Of a DNA stretch of 64,000 nucleotides, positions 41,008-50,533 are shown piece after piece. Made by a program: the position numbers and the translations under genes. The stretch covers positions 62,001-126,000 of the forward strand of contig NZ_MDET01000004.1 in assembly GCF_002075885.1 (NCBI RefSeq). The letters are read 5' to 3'. Origin of the DNA: Manganibacter manganicus (GTDB taxonomy: Bacteria > Pseudomonadota > Alphaproteobacteria > Rhizobiales > Rhizobiaceae). The first letter of the stretch is position 1. Each line of letters opens with the position of its first letter. Below the pieces are notes generated by a model. It was given only the letters and a program-made list of their open reading frames with translations. It was not told the DNA's origin and did no database searches.

Positions 41008-41457
41008 GTGGCACCGAAAAACCGCTCGATTTTGCGTGACGAACCACTGCCGGATGCCGATGTGCATTCGCAGGGTTTCAGGCAGACGCGCGAGGCGCAG
41101 CGCAGCGCGCTGGTGGAGGATTATGTCGAACTGATCGCCGATCTGATCGAGGACGGCAACGAGGCGCGGCAGGTGGATATCGCGGCGAGGCTCGGCGTCG
41201 CCCAGCCCACGGTGGCCAAGATGCTGGCCCGGCTGGCGGCGGATGGGCTGGTGTCGCGAAAACCCTATCGCGGCGTGTTCCTGACCGATGCAGGCCGCAA
41301 GATGGCGCGTGAGAGCCGCGACCGCCATCAGACGGTCGAAGCCTTCCTGCGTTCACTCGGCGTCAGCGCCGAGACGGCGCGCATCGACGCCGAGGGCATC
41401 GAGCACCATGTCAGCGCCGAGACGCTGGAGGCGTTTCGTCGGGCGATGGCGGAATAA
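41008..41457 (+). CDS. mntR: Manganese-responsive regulator MntR (DtxR family)
   Basis: 149 residues from GTG 41008, chosen for GGGGAGAAGG directly upstream; a GTG at 40948 would add 20 residues. HTH in [20 protein letters not shown] and metal-binding/dimer helix [18 protein letters not shown] through [16 protein letters not shown]. Strong similarity to E. coli MntR, which represses mntH when Mn2+ is bound. Divergent from mntH. Confidence 0.9.
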   Translation: MAPKNRSILRDEPLPDADVHSQGFRQTREAQRSALVEDYVELIADLIEDGNEARQVDIAARLGVAQPTVAKMLARLAADGLVSRKPYRGVFLTDAGRKMARESRDRHQTVEAFLRSLGVSAETARIDAEGIEHHVSAETLEAFRRAMAE

Positions 41458-41550
41458 AGCCCAGCCTCTCACCCATCCGGGAACCATGTCGCGGCGGCGG
41501 CGTTGCGGCCTTGCTCCGCGCCATGCGGGCGATCTTCGGGAGAAAAGGTC

Positions 41551-41739
41551 ATGGGCGTCAAACAGGCACCAACGGTAAAAGGTAAGGCGGCGGCCAAGGG
41601 ACTCAAGGCAGCAGCGGCGAAAAATGAACGCAAGACCGAGGCGGAAACCGGCAAGCCCTTGAAAAAGGGGGCGGCGCGTTTCGAGCAATTGTCGAAAAGC
41701 TCCGACGGCAAGAGTGCCGGGGCCAAACAGCGCGATTGA
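41551..41739 (+). CDS. Small basic Lys/Ala-rich hypothetical protein
   Basis: 62 residues from ATG 41551, with GGGAGAAAAGG upstream. Composition is Lys/Ala/Gly-rich (KGKAAAKGLKAAAAKNERK) with no signal peptide or membrane segment. It could be a DNA- or RNA-binding small protein, but there is no family evidence. It lies between mntR and the metalloprotease gene on the same strand. Confidence 0.5.
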   Translation: MGVKQAPTVKGKAAAKGLKAAAAKNERKTEAETGKPLKKGAARFEQLSKSSDGKSAGAKQRD

Positions 41740-41902
41740 AACCATATCGGCATTTCACACTGGCGACCGCCGCTCTCGAGCGGCGGGTTTCGTCGAGCCA
41801 TGAAAAATGCCGATGACTCGCTGCAACCATTAGGTTAATTGTCAGGTGCCCGCGCGGCGCCATCCTGCTCGCGCGCATTGCAGGAAAGCACGAGGATTCG
41901 CC

Positions 41903-42817
41903 ATGCTCTGGAAAGGCCGTCGTCAGAGTGACAACATTCAGGATCAGCGCGGCCAGGGTGGCGGTGGATTCGGTGGCGGCCGGGGCCAGTTCCGCATCCC
42001 GATCGGCGGCAGGATGGGTGGCGGCGGCATTTCCGGCATCGTCATCCTGGTCGTCCTGTTCTTCGTCCTGAAGGCGATCGGCATCGACCCGATGCAGGTT
42101 CTGGGTGGTGGGGGCATGCTGGGCGATGGAGGCGGCCAGATCACCGAGGACAGCAGCCAGGGCAATGGCGCGCCGGCCAATGACGAGATGAAGCAGTTCG
42201 TGGCCACGGTTCTGGCCGAGACCGAGGATGTGTGGAGCGGTATCTTCAAGGCCAGCGGCATGACCTATGAGGACCCCAAGCTGGTGCTGTTTTCGGGCCA
42301 GATTCGCTCCGCCTGCGGTTTTGCAAGCGCGGCGTCCGGGCCGTTCTATTGCCCGAACGACCACAAGGTCTATCTCGATATGGATTTCTTCCAGCAGCTT
42401 TCGCAGCAGTTCGGCGCGTCGGGCGATTTCGCGCAGGCCTATGTCGTCGCGCATGAGGTCGGCCATCATGTGCAGAACCTGATCGGCGTGCTGCCCAAGT
42501 TCAACCAGGTGCGCCAGTCGATGAGCCAGGCCGACGCCAACCATATGTCGATGCAGGTGGAATTGCAGGCCGACTGTTTCGCAGGGGTGTGGGGCCACTA
42601 CACTGCCCAGAAAGGCATTCTGGAGCAGGGCGACGCCGAGGAGGCACTGAATGCGGCCCAGCAGATCGGCGACGATACGTTGCAAAGAAAGACGCAAGGC
42701 TATGTCGTGCCGGAAAGCTTCAACCATGGCACATCGGCGCAGCGGCAGAAATGGTTTGCCGCCGGTTTCAAGAGCGGCAAGCTTTCCGATTGCGATACCT
42801 TCAACAACCCGCTCTGA
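41903..42817 (+). CDS. YpfJ-type zinc metallopeptidase-like membrane protein
   Basis: 304 residues from ATG 41903 (GAGGAT upstream). A Gly-rich cytoplasmic N-terminus precedes a membrane segment (about 43-59, ISGIVILVVLFFVLKAI). The metallopeptidase-like domain has HEVGH at 184-188 and the downstream ELQADCFAGVW with the third-ligand-type Glu. Cysteines CGFAS and FYCPN are conserved. Known as the neutral zinc metallopeptidase/YpfJ family; substrates unknown. Confidence 0.92.
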   Translation: MLWKGRRQSDNIQDQRGQGGGGFGGGRGQFRIPIGGRMGGGGISGIVILVVLFFVLKAIGIDPMQVLGGGGMLGDGGGQITEDSSQGNGAPANDEMKQFVATVLAETEDVWSGIFKASGMTYEDPKLVLFSGQIRSACGFASAASGPFYCPNDHKVYLDMDFFQQLSQQFGASGDFAQAYVVAHEVGHHVQNLIGVLPKFNQVRQSMSQADANHMSMQVELQADCFAGVWGHYTAQKGILEQGDAEEALNAAQQIGDDTLQRKTQGYVVPESFNHGTSAQRQKWFAAGFKSGKLSDCDTFNNPL

Positions 42818-42831
42818 GGTCGCTTTAGCTG

Positions 42832-43401
42832 CTATGCAGCCAGCGCCTCAACCGGCCTTGCCGCCCATGCGCGCAAGGTTTCGGCGTAGCGGGTCGCGGC
42901 TTCGGCCAGTTCCGCCTCGCTGAGTTTGCCGGCGCGATAGACGAGAAACGGCTCCTCCCATCGCAGCTTGCAGCGATAGGCCATGGCGCGCAGCGGGTTG
43001 AGAAGATTGACCAGCGGGATCAGGTTCTGTCCCTTCGGCGTGTAGGCTTCCGGCACGTTGCCGGCGGTGGCCGCGAGCATGACCGGCGTGCCTTCGAGGT
43101 GGGCGCCCTCGGTTTCGTGAAATAGGTAGAACATACGGGTCAGCACGGCATCCATCCAGGCTTTCATGAGCGTCGGGACGGAGTACCACTGCACCGGGAA
43201 TTGCAGCACGATGTGGTCAGCCGACAGCAACCGTTCGGCTTCGACAGCGCCGTCGGTGAACATGTCGATATGGCCGCTGGGATAGAGCGTCTGCATGTCG
43301 ATGACCTCGACGCCGTCGAGCGCGTTCGCGGCCCTCGCAAGCGCGGCGTTGGTGACGGAGTGCCGCGGCTCGGGATGGAACGAAAGGATCAGGGTCTTCA
43401 T
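42832..43401 (-). CDS. NAD(P)H-dependent flavodoxin-fold oxidoreductase (quinone reductase-like)
   Basis: 189 residues from ATG 43401 (AAGGAGA upstream). Flavodoxin_2 fold with LILSFHPEPRHSVTNAAL and IVLQFPVQWYSVPTLMKAW, typical of MdaB/KefF-type quinone reductases. It reduces quinones or electrophiles by two electrons with NAD(P)H. It is divergent from a LysR regulator, which probably controls it. Confidence 0.88.
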   Translation of the reverse strand: MKTLILSFHPEPRHSVTNAALARAANALDGVEVIDMQTLYPSGHIDMFTDGAVEAERLLSADHIVLQFPVQWYSVPTLMKAWMDAVLTRMFYLFHETEGAHLEGTPVMLAATAGNVPEAYTPKGQNLIPLVNLLNPLRAMAYRCKLRWEEPFLVYRAGKLSEAELAEAATRYAETLRAWAARPVEALAA

Positions 43402-43491
43402 GGCGGATGTCTCCTTGGTTGGAATGCCCGAGCATGCGCGCGCCGATGAAATTATCACAATCGATAGTTGATATATGATATTATAGATTTC

Positions 43492-44394
43492 ATGAATTTA
43501 AGGTTGATCGATCTCAACCTGCTGGTGGTGCTCGACGTGCTGCTTGATGAGGCGCATGTCTCGCGCGCGGCCGAGCGGCTCGCTTTGTCGCAACCGGCGG
43601 CGTCGAGTGCGCTGGAACGCTGCCGGCACCTGTTCGGCGATCCGCTGCTGCTGCGTGGCCGTGGCGTCATGCGGCTGACGCCGAAAGCAGAGGCGTTACG
43701 CGGCCCCTTGAAGACATTGCTTGCCGATACGGTGAAACTGCTCGACCCGCCGGTAATAGATCTTGCCGATCTTCGCCAGACGGTGCGCATCGTCATGTCG
43801 GATTTTCCCGCGGCGGTGATTGCCGGCCCCATGCACCGCCATCTGGCGCAGACCGCGCCCGGTATCGATCTCGTCATTGTACCATGGGTGGGCGCGGCGG
43901 CCGCGCAGGAGGCGCTGGAGAAAGGCGAGGCCGATCTTGCGGTTTCGGTTTTTCCAGACCCCGGCGAGGTGTTTCGGCGGGAAACCTTGCTGCATGAAAC
44001 CTATGTAGTCGCCATGCGCAGGAACCATCCGGCGGCGGCCGACTTCGACCTCGAAAGCTGGCTTGCCTTTCCGCATGTGCTGGTATCGGGGCGCGGCCAG
44101 ATCCGGGGTGCGCTGGATGAGGCGCTCGCGGTGCTTGGCCGCGCGCGGCGGGTCGGCATGGTCGTGCCAAGCTTTCTTATCGTGCCGCCGCTGCTCGAAG
44201 CATCCGACCTGATCGCGCTTTTGCCCAGCCGCTGCATTCCGGCGGACGCTGCCGGCCGCTTTGCCGTGTTCGAGCCGCCCATCGCTGTGGAGGGGTTTCC
44301 GCTGCATCTGGCCTGGCACGCGAGGCGCGACCGTGATGCCGGTGTCCAGCATGTCGCCGGGAACCTGCGGGCGCTTTTGTCGTCCGGTGAGTGA
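43492..44394 (+). CDS. LysR family transcriptional regulator
   Basis: 300 residues from ATG 43492 (MNLRLIDLNLLVVLDVLLDE). The wHTH has HVSRAAERLALSQPAASSALER. The substrate domain includes VVPSFLIVPPLLEASDLIALLPSR, a sequence type seen in NodD/NahR-like members. Divergent from the quinone reductase-like gene with only 90 bases between start codons. The inducer is unknown; likely an aromatic or quinone-like compound. Confidence 0.9.
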   Translation: MNLRLIDLNLLVVLDVLLDEAHVSRAAERLALSQPAASSALERCRHLFGDPLLLRGRGVMRLTPKAEALRGPLKTLLADTVKLLDPPVIDLADLRQTVRIVMSDFPAAVIAGPMHRHLAQTAPGIDLVIVPWVGAAAAQEALEKGEADLAVSVFPDPGEVFRRETLLHETYVVAMRRNHPAAADFDLESWLAFPHVLVSGRGQIRGALDEALAVLGRARRVGMVVPSFLIVPPLLEASDLIALLPSRCIPADAAGRFAVFEPPIAVEGFPLHLAWHARRDRDAGVQHVAGNLRALLSSGE

Positions 44395-44521
44395 ACGATC
44401 CATTCCTGGCAGCACCTGTCAGCATGAAGATTTTTGATCTGTTCCGCGATTGTTCTGCGGAATGTCTTCCCCTATAAGGACGTCCCGCTGGTGTCGGCGG
44501 CCACGGGTAGGACAATTCGCC

Positions 44522-45772
44522 ATGATCGACGCTGCTATCGCAAGGCGCGGACTCGCGCTCGTTTTCACGACGCTGCTGCTCGACATTATCGGTTTCGGCA
44601 TCATCATGCCTGTGCTGCCGGCCTATCTTGAGGAGCTTTCTGGCGTCGGCGTCAGCCAGGCGGCCATAGAGGGCGGCTGGCTGTTCTTCGCCTATGCTGC
44701 CATGCAGTTCCTGTTCGCGCCGCTGATCGGCAATCTGTCCGACCGTTTCGGGCGAAGGCCGATCCTGCTTGCCTCGGTCTTCACCTTCGCCATCGACAAT
44801 CTGATCTGCGCCATCGCCTGGTCCTATCCGATGCTGTTCATCGGCCGCGTGCTGGCGGGTATCAGCGGCGCGTCCTATTCGACGGCGTCCGCCCTGATCG
44901 CCGATGTCAGCACGGACGAGAACCGGGCAAGGAATTTCGGCCTGATCGGCATCGCCTTCGGCGTCGGCTTCATTATCGGCCCGGTGCTCGGCGGCCTGCT
45001 GGGTGAGTTCGGGCCGCGCGTGCCGTTCTATTTCGCGGCGGGGCTGGCCTTCTGCAATTTCCTCGTCGGTTGCTTCCTTTTGCCGGAGACGCTGGCGCAG
45101 CAGCATCGCCGCCGATTCGACTGGCGACGCGCCAATCCGCTCGGCGCGCTCAGGCAGATGCGCAACTATCCCGGCATTGGCTGGATCGGGCTGGTGTTCT
45201 TCCTGATGACGCTCGGCCACATGATGTACCCGGCCGTCTGGGCGTTTGTCGGCGCCTATCGCTATGGCTGGGACCAGACCGCGATCGGCCTTTCGCTGGG
45301 TGCCTATGGCCTCGGCAGCGCGGTCGTGATGGGGCTGGTCCTGCCGCGCATCATTCCCAGGCTGGGTGAATGGCGCACCGTGGTCATCGGCCTGGCCTTT
45401 ACGGTCGCCGGCGCCTTCGGTTTCGCGTTCGCCTCGCAGGGCTGGATGGTCTATGTGGTGATTGCCGCGACTTGCCTGGAATCGCTGGCCGATCCGCCGC
45501 TCAGGAGCCTTGCCGCCGCCAAGGTGCCGCCTTCGGCGCAGGGCGAATTGCAGGGCGCGATGACCAGCGTGTTTTCGATCACCTCGATCATCACGCCGCT
45601 GCTTTATACTAATGTCTTCGCCTGGTTTACCGCGCCCGATGCGCCGGTGGTGTTTGCCGGCGCGCCCTATGTGCTGGGCGGCGTCTTCCTGGCGCTGGCG
45701 CTCGGCGTGTTCGTGGCCAAGGTGAAGCGTTCGGCCAAGGACGAGCCGCCATCGGTCGCGCAGGAGGCGTAA
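44522..45772 (+). CDS. MFS efflux transporter, TetA/TCR-like
   Basis: 416 residues from ATG 44522, about 12 TM segments. Motif A is [12 protein letters not shown], and motif C-like [19 protein letters not shown] is characteristic of antiporters. N-terminal [18 protein letters not shown] is typical of tetracycline-resistance-type DHA1 proteins. Substrate cannot be assigned; calling it tetracycline resistance would be unsafe. A repeat element and the carA end lie just downstream. Confidence 0.88.
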   Translation: MIDAAIARRGLALVFTTLLLDIIGFGIIMPVLPAYLEELSGVGVSQAAIEGGWLFFAYAAMQFLFAPLIGNLSDRFGRRPILLASVFTFAIDNLICAIAWSYPMLFIGRVLAGISGASYSTASALIADVSTDENRARNFGLIGIAFGVGFIIGPVLGGLLGEFGPRVPFYFAAGLAFCNFLVGCFLLPETLAQQHRRRFDWRRANPLGALRQMRNYPGIGWIGLVFFLMTLGHMMYPAVWAFVGAYRYGWDQTAIGLSLGAYGLGSAVVMGLVLPRIIPRLGEWRTVVIGLAFTVAGAFGFAFASQGWMVYVVIAATCLESLADPPLRSLAAAKVPPSAQGELQGAMTSVFSITSIITPLLYTNVFAWFTAPDAPVVFAGAPYVLGGVFLALALGVFVAKVKRSAKDEPPSVAQEA

Positions 45773-45790
45773 GAGACGGAGCCGCTCTGT

Positions 45791-45894
45791 TAGAGCGCCG
45801 TGCGTTCAATTGAACGCACAAAGGACGCTCTGACACTTTGATGGAGCATCGGAATAACCCGAAAACCGGGTTCCACTTTTCGGTCCGATGCTCT
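45791..45894. repeat. RIME-like palindromic intergenic element, copy A
   Basis: About 104 bases forming two hairpins. The first has AGAGCG/CGCTCT outer arms around the perfect palindrome TGCGTTCAATTGAACGCA. The second pairs GGAGCATCGGA with TCCGATGCTC. A diverged copy in the opposite orientation lies at 53125-53227. It abuts the MFS gene and overlaps the last bases of the carA stop, so it may serve as the terminator for both. Confidence 0.85.
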
Positions 45895-47095
45895 ACGCCC
45901 GCTCAGCTAGTGCCGGCTCGCCTTTACGCTCGCGGATCAAATTGACGAAGCGACGGAAGAGGTAGTGCGAATCCTGCGGGCCGGGCGAGGCTTCGGGATG
46001 ATGCTGCACGGAAAACACCGGCTTGCCGGTGATGGCGATGCCGCAATTCGAGCCGTCGAACAGAGAAACATGAGTCTCCTCAATCCCTTGCGGAAGCGAT
46101 TTCGCGTCCACCGCGAAGCCGTGGTTCATCGACACGATCTCGACCTTGCCGGTGGTGTGGTCCTTCACCGGATGGTTGGCGCCATGGTGGCCCTGGTGCA
46201 TCTTCATCGTCTTGCCGCCGACGGCCAGCGCCAGCATCTGGTGGCCGAGGCAGATGCCGAAGATCGGCAGTTCGGTCTTGAGCAGGTCGCGGATCACCGG
46301 CACGGCATATTCGCCGGTGGCGGCCGGATCGCCGGGGCCATTGGACAGGAAGACGCCATTCGGCTTCATGGCCAGGATGTCTTCCGCACTGGTCTTGGCC
46401 GGCACCACCGTGACCTTGGCGCCTAGCCCGGCCAGCAGGCGCAATATGTTGCGTTTGACGCCATAATCGACGGCGACGACGTGCATGGTGGGTTCGTCCT
46501 GCTCGCGATAACCTTCGTTCCACACCCAGGGCTTTTCCTTCCACACCGAGGACTGACCGGAGGTGACGTCCTTGGCGAGATCGAGGTCGACCAGACCCGG
46601 CCACTCCGCCGCCTGCCGCTTCAGATCGGCAATGTCGAACCTGCCGTCCGGCGCATGGGCGATGACGGCGTTGGCCAATCCCTTTTCGCGGATCAGCGCG
46701 GTCAGCGCGCGCGTGTCGATGCCGCAGAGCGCCACGATACCACGGCTTTTCAGCCAGTGGTCGAGATGCTCACTGGCGCGGTAGCTGGACGGGTCGGTGA
46801 CATCGGCCTTGAAAATGGCGCCCACCGCACCGGCGCGGGCGGCCGGGTGGAGGTCTTCGATGTCTTCGTCATTGGCGCCGATATTGCCGATATGCGGGAA
46901 GGTGAAGGTGACGATCTGGCCGGAATAAGAGGGGTCGGTGAGGATTTCCTCATAGCCGGTGAGTGCCGTGTTGAAACACACTTCGGCGACAGCCGATCCG
47001 GTTGCGCCAAGCCCGCGTCCCTCGACCACGGTACCGTCGGCCAGAACCAGAACGGCGGTGGGCTTTTCGATGGACCAGGGGGCGGTCGTGGCCAT
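45893..47095 (-). CDS. carA: Carbamoyl-phosphate synthase small subunit
   Basis: 400 residues. N-terminal CPSase_sm_chain domain (LVLADGTVVEGRGLG, FPHIGNIGAND) and C-terminal class I glutamine amidotransferase with Cys282 in GICLGHQM and His366/Glu368 in QHHPEASPGP. It supplies ammonia to CarB by hydrolysing glutamine. Encoded 10 kb from carB on the same strand, with the intervening genes in mixed orientations, so the two subunits are transcribed separately. Confidence 0.97.
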   Translation of the reverse strand: MATTAPWSIEKPTAVLVLADGTVVEGRGLGATGSAVAEVCFNTALTGYEEILTDPSYSGQIVTFTFPHIGNIGANDEDIEDLHPAARAGAVGAIFKADVTDPSSYRASEHLDHWLKSRGIVALCGIDTRALTALIREKGLANAVIAHAPDGRFDIADLKRQAAEWPGLVDLDLAKDVTSGQSSVWKEKPWVWNEGYREQDEPTMHVVAVDYGVKRNILRLLAGLGAKVTVVPAKTSAEDILAMKPNGVFLSNGPGDPAATGEYAVPVIRDLLKTELPIFGICLGHQMLALAVGGKTMKMHQGHHGANHPVKDHTTGKVEIVSMNHGFAVDAKSLPQGIEETHVSLFDGSNCGIAITGKPVFSVQHHPEASPGPQDSHYLFRRFVNLIRERKGEPALAERA

Positions 47096-47313
47096 GGCGG
47101 CTCTCCATATTGCATAGCGCGAGCTACGCGTTGTTCCGCATGCGGTGGCGTTTGCGCAGCAAAAGGCACGGTGCGGCGAAATCGCTGCCTCCGCGCACGA
47201 TCTGAACTCAATGCATGCAAGGCCTGCACATAGGGGATGGCCGGGCGATGGTCAATTGCCGTAGATGGGCTCAGAGGATATTTATCGGCCGGAATTCAAG
47301 CAGGAGCACGGGT

Positions 47314-47763
47314 ATGCGCGAGAAATTTGCCGATCAAGTCAAGACCGCGATGAAGGCAGGCGACAAGCCGCGCCTTTCGACGCTCCGGTTGATCCAGGCG
47401 GCGATCAAGGACCGCGATATCGCCAATCGCGGCGCCGGAAAGGAAGCGGCCACCGATGACGAAATCGTGCAGTTGCTGGCCAAGATGGTGAAACAGCGCG
47501 AGGAATCGGCCAAGGCGTTCGAGGACGGCGGGCGGCCGGAACTTGCGGCCAAGGAACGCCAGGAGATCGTGACGATCCGCGAATTCCTGCCCAGGCAGAT
47601 GGAACCGGCCGAGGCCGAAGCGGCGATCCGCGCCGTCATTGCCGAGACGGGGGCGGCCAGCATCAGGGACATGGGCAAGGTGATGGCGGCTTTGCGTGAA
47701 AAACATGCCGGCGAGATGGACTTCGGCAAAGCGAGCGGCGTCGTGAAGGGCCTGCTGGGCTAG
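47314..47763 (+). CDS. GatB/YqeY domain-containing protein
   Basis: 149 residues from ATG 47314 (AGGAGC upstream). Mostly helical; starts REKFADQVKTAMKAGDKPRL, with the family motif TLRLIQAAIKDRDI and C-terminal DMGKVMAALREKHAGEMDFG. YqeY is related to the tail of the GatB tRNA-amidotransferase subunit; its own role is not settled. Divergent from carA with 218 bases between start codons. Confidence 0.92.
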   Translation: MREKFADQVKTAMKAGDKPRLSTLRLIQAAIKDRDIANRGAGKEAATDDEIVQLLAKMVKQREESAKAFEDGGRPELAAKERQEIVTIREFLPRQMEPAEAEAAIRAVIAETGAASIRDMGKVMAALREKHAGEMDFGKASGVVKGLLG

Positions 47764-47787
47764 GAATCCCAGTCCGGCCCGCATGTG

Positions 47788-48303
47788 TTACATTTTCTCG
47801 CCCGGCAACTGGCTGGCCTGCTTCACCCAGCGGGCAAATTCGGCCTCGTCGATCTCTGCGCCCTGCTGGATATGGAGATAGCGCACCTCCGGCTGTTTGG
47901 AGGCGACGGGCGGTGGCGGGTCCAGGCTGGCGCCGCGAAAGAACGCTACCTTGATGTATTTGTCGAAGCAGTGAAAGCTGAGAAACCAGCCTTGGCCATC
48001 AAGCCCGTAAAAGGGCGAGTTCCACTTCACGGCCTTGCTTACGTTTGGAACAGTGTGGGCGATCAGTGCGTCCAGACGCTCGCCGACTGACCTTTTCCAG
48101 CCCGGCATGGCGGCGATATAGGCCTGCACAGGCGCATCGCCATAGCCTTTTGCGATCTGGGGATTGCCGCCTGAGAGCAGAACGGGCTCGCTGGCCGCTC
48201 CAGCCTGTTCCGGGGGTTTTGAATTGGCCGTGTTTCGCGCGCTCTTCACAGCGTTCCCGCTTGCTATCTTTGCCGGACGTTCAACGGCAATATTTTCAGA
48301 CAT
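47788..48303 (-). CDS. DUF1801 (YdhG-like) domain protein
   Basis: 171 residues from ATG 48303. An Ala/Lys-rich N-terminus of about 55 residues precedes the DUF1801 fold: VQAYIAAMPGWKRSVGERLDAL, PNVSKAVKWNSPFYGLDG and FLSFHCFDKYIKVAFFRG. Members are small proteins of unknown function. Convergent with yqeY. Confidence 0.85.
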   Translation of the reverse strand: MSENIAVERPAKIASGNAVKSARNTANSKPPEQAGAASEPVLLSGGNPQIAKGYGDAPVQAYIAAMPGWKRSVGERLDALIAHTVPNVSKAVKWNSPFYGLDGQGWFLSFHCFDKYIKVAFFRGASLDPPPPVASKQPEVRYLHIQQGAEIDEAEFARWVKQASQLPGEKM

Positions 48304-48344
48304 GGCTTGAATAGTGGCTGCTCCGGCGGAGCTTCGCAAGCCGG

Positions 48345-50009
48345 TCAGCCTGCCTTGAGCCGCGAGCCGCGCAGCAGGCCGCGTTCCTCCAGAACCGGAT
48401 AGGCCATCGAGGTCAGCAATGAGTTGACCTGCTTCAGGTCGCGGATCGTGTCGAGATGGATCGAACTGGTCTCGATCGATTTCGACGTCCCGTCGCGCAG
48501 CCGCAGGAAATGGCTGTGGCTGGCCTCCTTCTCGCGGTCGCGCAGGAGGTCCTTTTCAAGCACGAGTTCGCGGGCGGCGGCCGGGTCGCGTGACACCAGC
48601 ACGTTGAAGGCAAGCCGCGCATTGGCCAGCACCGAGGCGTGAAAGGCCGACAGGTCGCGCCAGCCTTCCGGCGTGAACTCAAGTCCTTGGTCGAGTTTCT
48701 TCTTCACATGCACCAGCATGTTGCGCACGATGATGTCGCCGACCTGTTCCAGCTTGACGCAGGCGCCGATCAGTTCCTGGCAACGCAGCGCCTCGTCCTC
48801 GGTCATGACATTGCGCGTGACCTTGGCGAGATAGATCTTGATGGCGGCATGCCGGCGGTCCACCCGGTCGTCGAGGGCGGCGAGCGCCTTGATCTTCTCC
48901 GCGTCGGCATCCTCGTAAAGCTCGATGATGCGCTTGAGCATGATCTCGACCGTCTCGCATACGCGCACCACTTCGCGGGTGGCGTTGGCGAGCGCCTGGG
49001 CGGGATTGTCGAGCGCTGCCTCGTTGAGTGCCGAAAGTTCGACCGCCTGCAGAGATTCGGCGGGTTCCGGCCTGGTGCCCAGCGCCACGATCTTTTCTGA
49101 CGCCTTGTAGACGACACCGGCCAGCGGCAGGCCAGCGATCAGGATGATGACATTGAACAGGATATGAGCGTTGACGATCTGGTCCGATGCTGTAGCGCCG
49201 AGAAAGCCGATATGCGGCCGGAAGACCATGAACAAGACAAGCATGACGATCGAGCCCATGCCGCGCATCAACAGATTGCCGACCGGCACGACCCGCACCG
49301 CCGCATCTGCCCCGCGTGTCAGCATCGGCGCGATGACGGACGAGCCGAGATTGACGCCCAGAACCAGCACCACGCCGAGTTCCGGGGTGATGAGCCCGCG
49401 CCCGGCCAGTGTCGCCATCAGCAGGACGGCTGCGATGGATGACTGGAACAGCCAGGTAATCAGCGCCGCGATCAGGAAGGCGGTGATCGGGTCGCCGGAG
49501 AAATAATCGATAATGACCGGCATCAACTGGCTGTCGCGCAGCGGCTCGGAAGCTTGGCCGATCATCTCCAGGGAAAGAATCAGCAGGCCGATGCCGACGA
49601 GGATGCGGCCGATCTGGCGCCAGTCGCGCCGTTCGGTTGCCATGAACATGATGGTGCCGGCGATCAGGCAGAGCGGCACCAGCAAGGTGAGGTCGAAGGT
49701 CAGCAGTTTGGTGACGATGGCCGAGCCGATTTCGGCGCCACGTACGGCCAATTGGCCGGCGGCACCGGAAACGATGCCGGAACCGGCGAAAGAACCGACC
49801 AGAAGCGTGACGGCGGTGGAGCTTTGCAGCGCTATCGCCAGACCCGTGCCGGCCAGAACCGCCATGATCGGGTTGCGCATGGTGTCGCGAAGCCGGTGGC
49901 GCAACACGTCGCCATAGGCGCGCTCGACCCCGGTCTTGACCATGCGGGTGGCAAACAGCATCAGCGCCACCGCGCCGGCCAGATGCAGGAGAACCACGGA
50001 CCCGCTCAT
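48345..50009 (-). CDS. Na/Pi cotransporter family protein with PhoU-like domain
   Basis: 554 residues from ATG 50009 (GAGGTC upstream). Two repeats of the Na_Pi_cotrans domain carry QSSTAVTLLVGSFAGSG and FQSSIAAVLLMATLAGRG, whose QSS motifs mark sodium/phosphate transporters of the NptA type. A cytoplasmic PhoU-like helical domain lies at about 340-540. It probably imports or exports phosphate across the inner membrane. A perfect 24-base palindrome lies upstream. Confidence 0.9.
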   Translation of the reverse strand: MSGSVVLLHLAGAVALMLFATRMVKTGVERAYGDVLRHRLRDTMRNPIMAVLAGTGLAIALQSSTAVTLLVGSFAGSGIVSGAAGQLAVRGAEIGSAIVTKLLTFDLTLLVPLCLIAGTIMFMATERRDWRQIGRILVGIGLLILSLEMIGQASEPLRDSQLMPVIIDYFSGDPITAFLIAALITWLFQSSIAAVLLMATLAGRGLITPELGVVLVLGVNLGSSVIAPMLTRGADAAVRVVPVGNLLMRGMGSIVMLVLFMVFRPHIGFLGATASDQIVNAHILFNVIILIAGLPLAGVVYKASEKIVALGTRPEPAESLQAVELSALNEAALDNPAQALANATREVVRVCETVEIMLKRIIELYEDADAEKIKALAALDDRVDRRHAAIKIYLAKVTRNVMTEDEALRCQELIGACVKLEQVGDIIVRNMLVHVKKKLDQGLEFTPEGWRDLSAFHASVLANARLAFNVLVSRDPAAARELVLEKDLLRDREKEASHSHFLRLRDGTSKSIETSSIHLDTIRDLKQVNSLLTSMAYPVLEERGLLRGSRLKAG

Positions 50010-50533
50010 GTCCGGACCTCGGCAATACCGCGCAGCCACGGCAGACTTGCCATGTCGCATGTAAGCTTTTGACGGTTGACGGGCACGGAATCTCCTTGAA
50101 TCGCAATCATATTAGCCGGTTAATTTTTCCATGCATGGAAAAATTGCGACTGAGCGGCTGCGGATACGCCTTTTCCACAAACTCTGCAAGTGGGCCTGAA
50201 ATCGTATAAGTCAAGGTAATGATTGCATAAATTTCAACATTTGAAGGTTCTTCCGGTGGTGTACGCCATGGGCGCAGGCTTTTAGCCGGCGCTACCGTTG
50301 GAATTCGAAAATTGCATTGTTTTGTCGCTTCCGGCGGAGCATGGCGGGACAGGCGCGCACAGGCTGCGAACCAGCCTCCAGCCTTACGCGATTGGTGCTG
50401 GGGAATGTGGGCAGTCTCTAAAACAATACCGGCAAACATTTGAAACCATTACCAAAACGTAATCTCCCATTCAGTTTCGGTTCATCCGCCCGTCTCTATT
50501 CCTTGCGGTCATCGACAACCCAGGAGACTACCC
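50010..50533. other. 524-base intergenic region with a perfect palindrome, no gene seen
   Basis: Divergent promoter region of the phosphate transporter (minus) and the RcnB-like gene (plus). Contains the 24-base palindrome at 50122-50145. A 110-codon frame on the minus strand (50107-50439) has no ribosome site and no family resemblance. Confidence 0.6.
50122..50145. promoter_or_regulatory. Perfect 24-base palindrome upstream of the Na/Pi transporter
   Basis: AATTTTTCCATG followed by its exact complement. It lies 113 bases before the transporter start codon and about 390 before rcnB. It is a candidate operator. It does not resemble the PHO box (CTGTCAT repeats). Confidence 0.5.

Noticed and set aside
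44522..45772. Tetracycline resistance gene
   Set aside because: The protein has TetA-type MFS motifs, but chromosomal DHA1 exporters share them; no resistance claim can be made from sequence.
50107..50439. 110-codon minus-strand frame between the phosphate transporter and the RcnB-like gene
   Set aside because: No ribosome site or family resemblance; it crosses a perfect palindrome and a likely promoter region.
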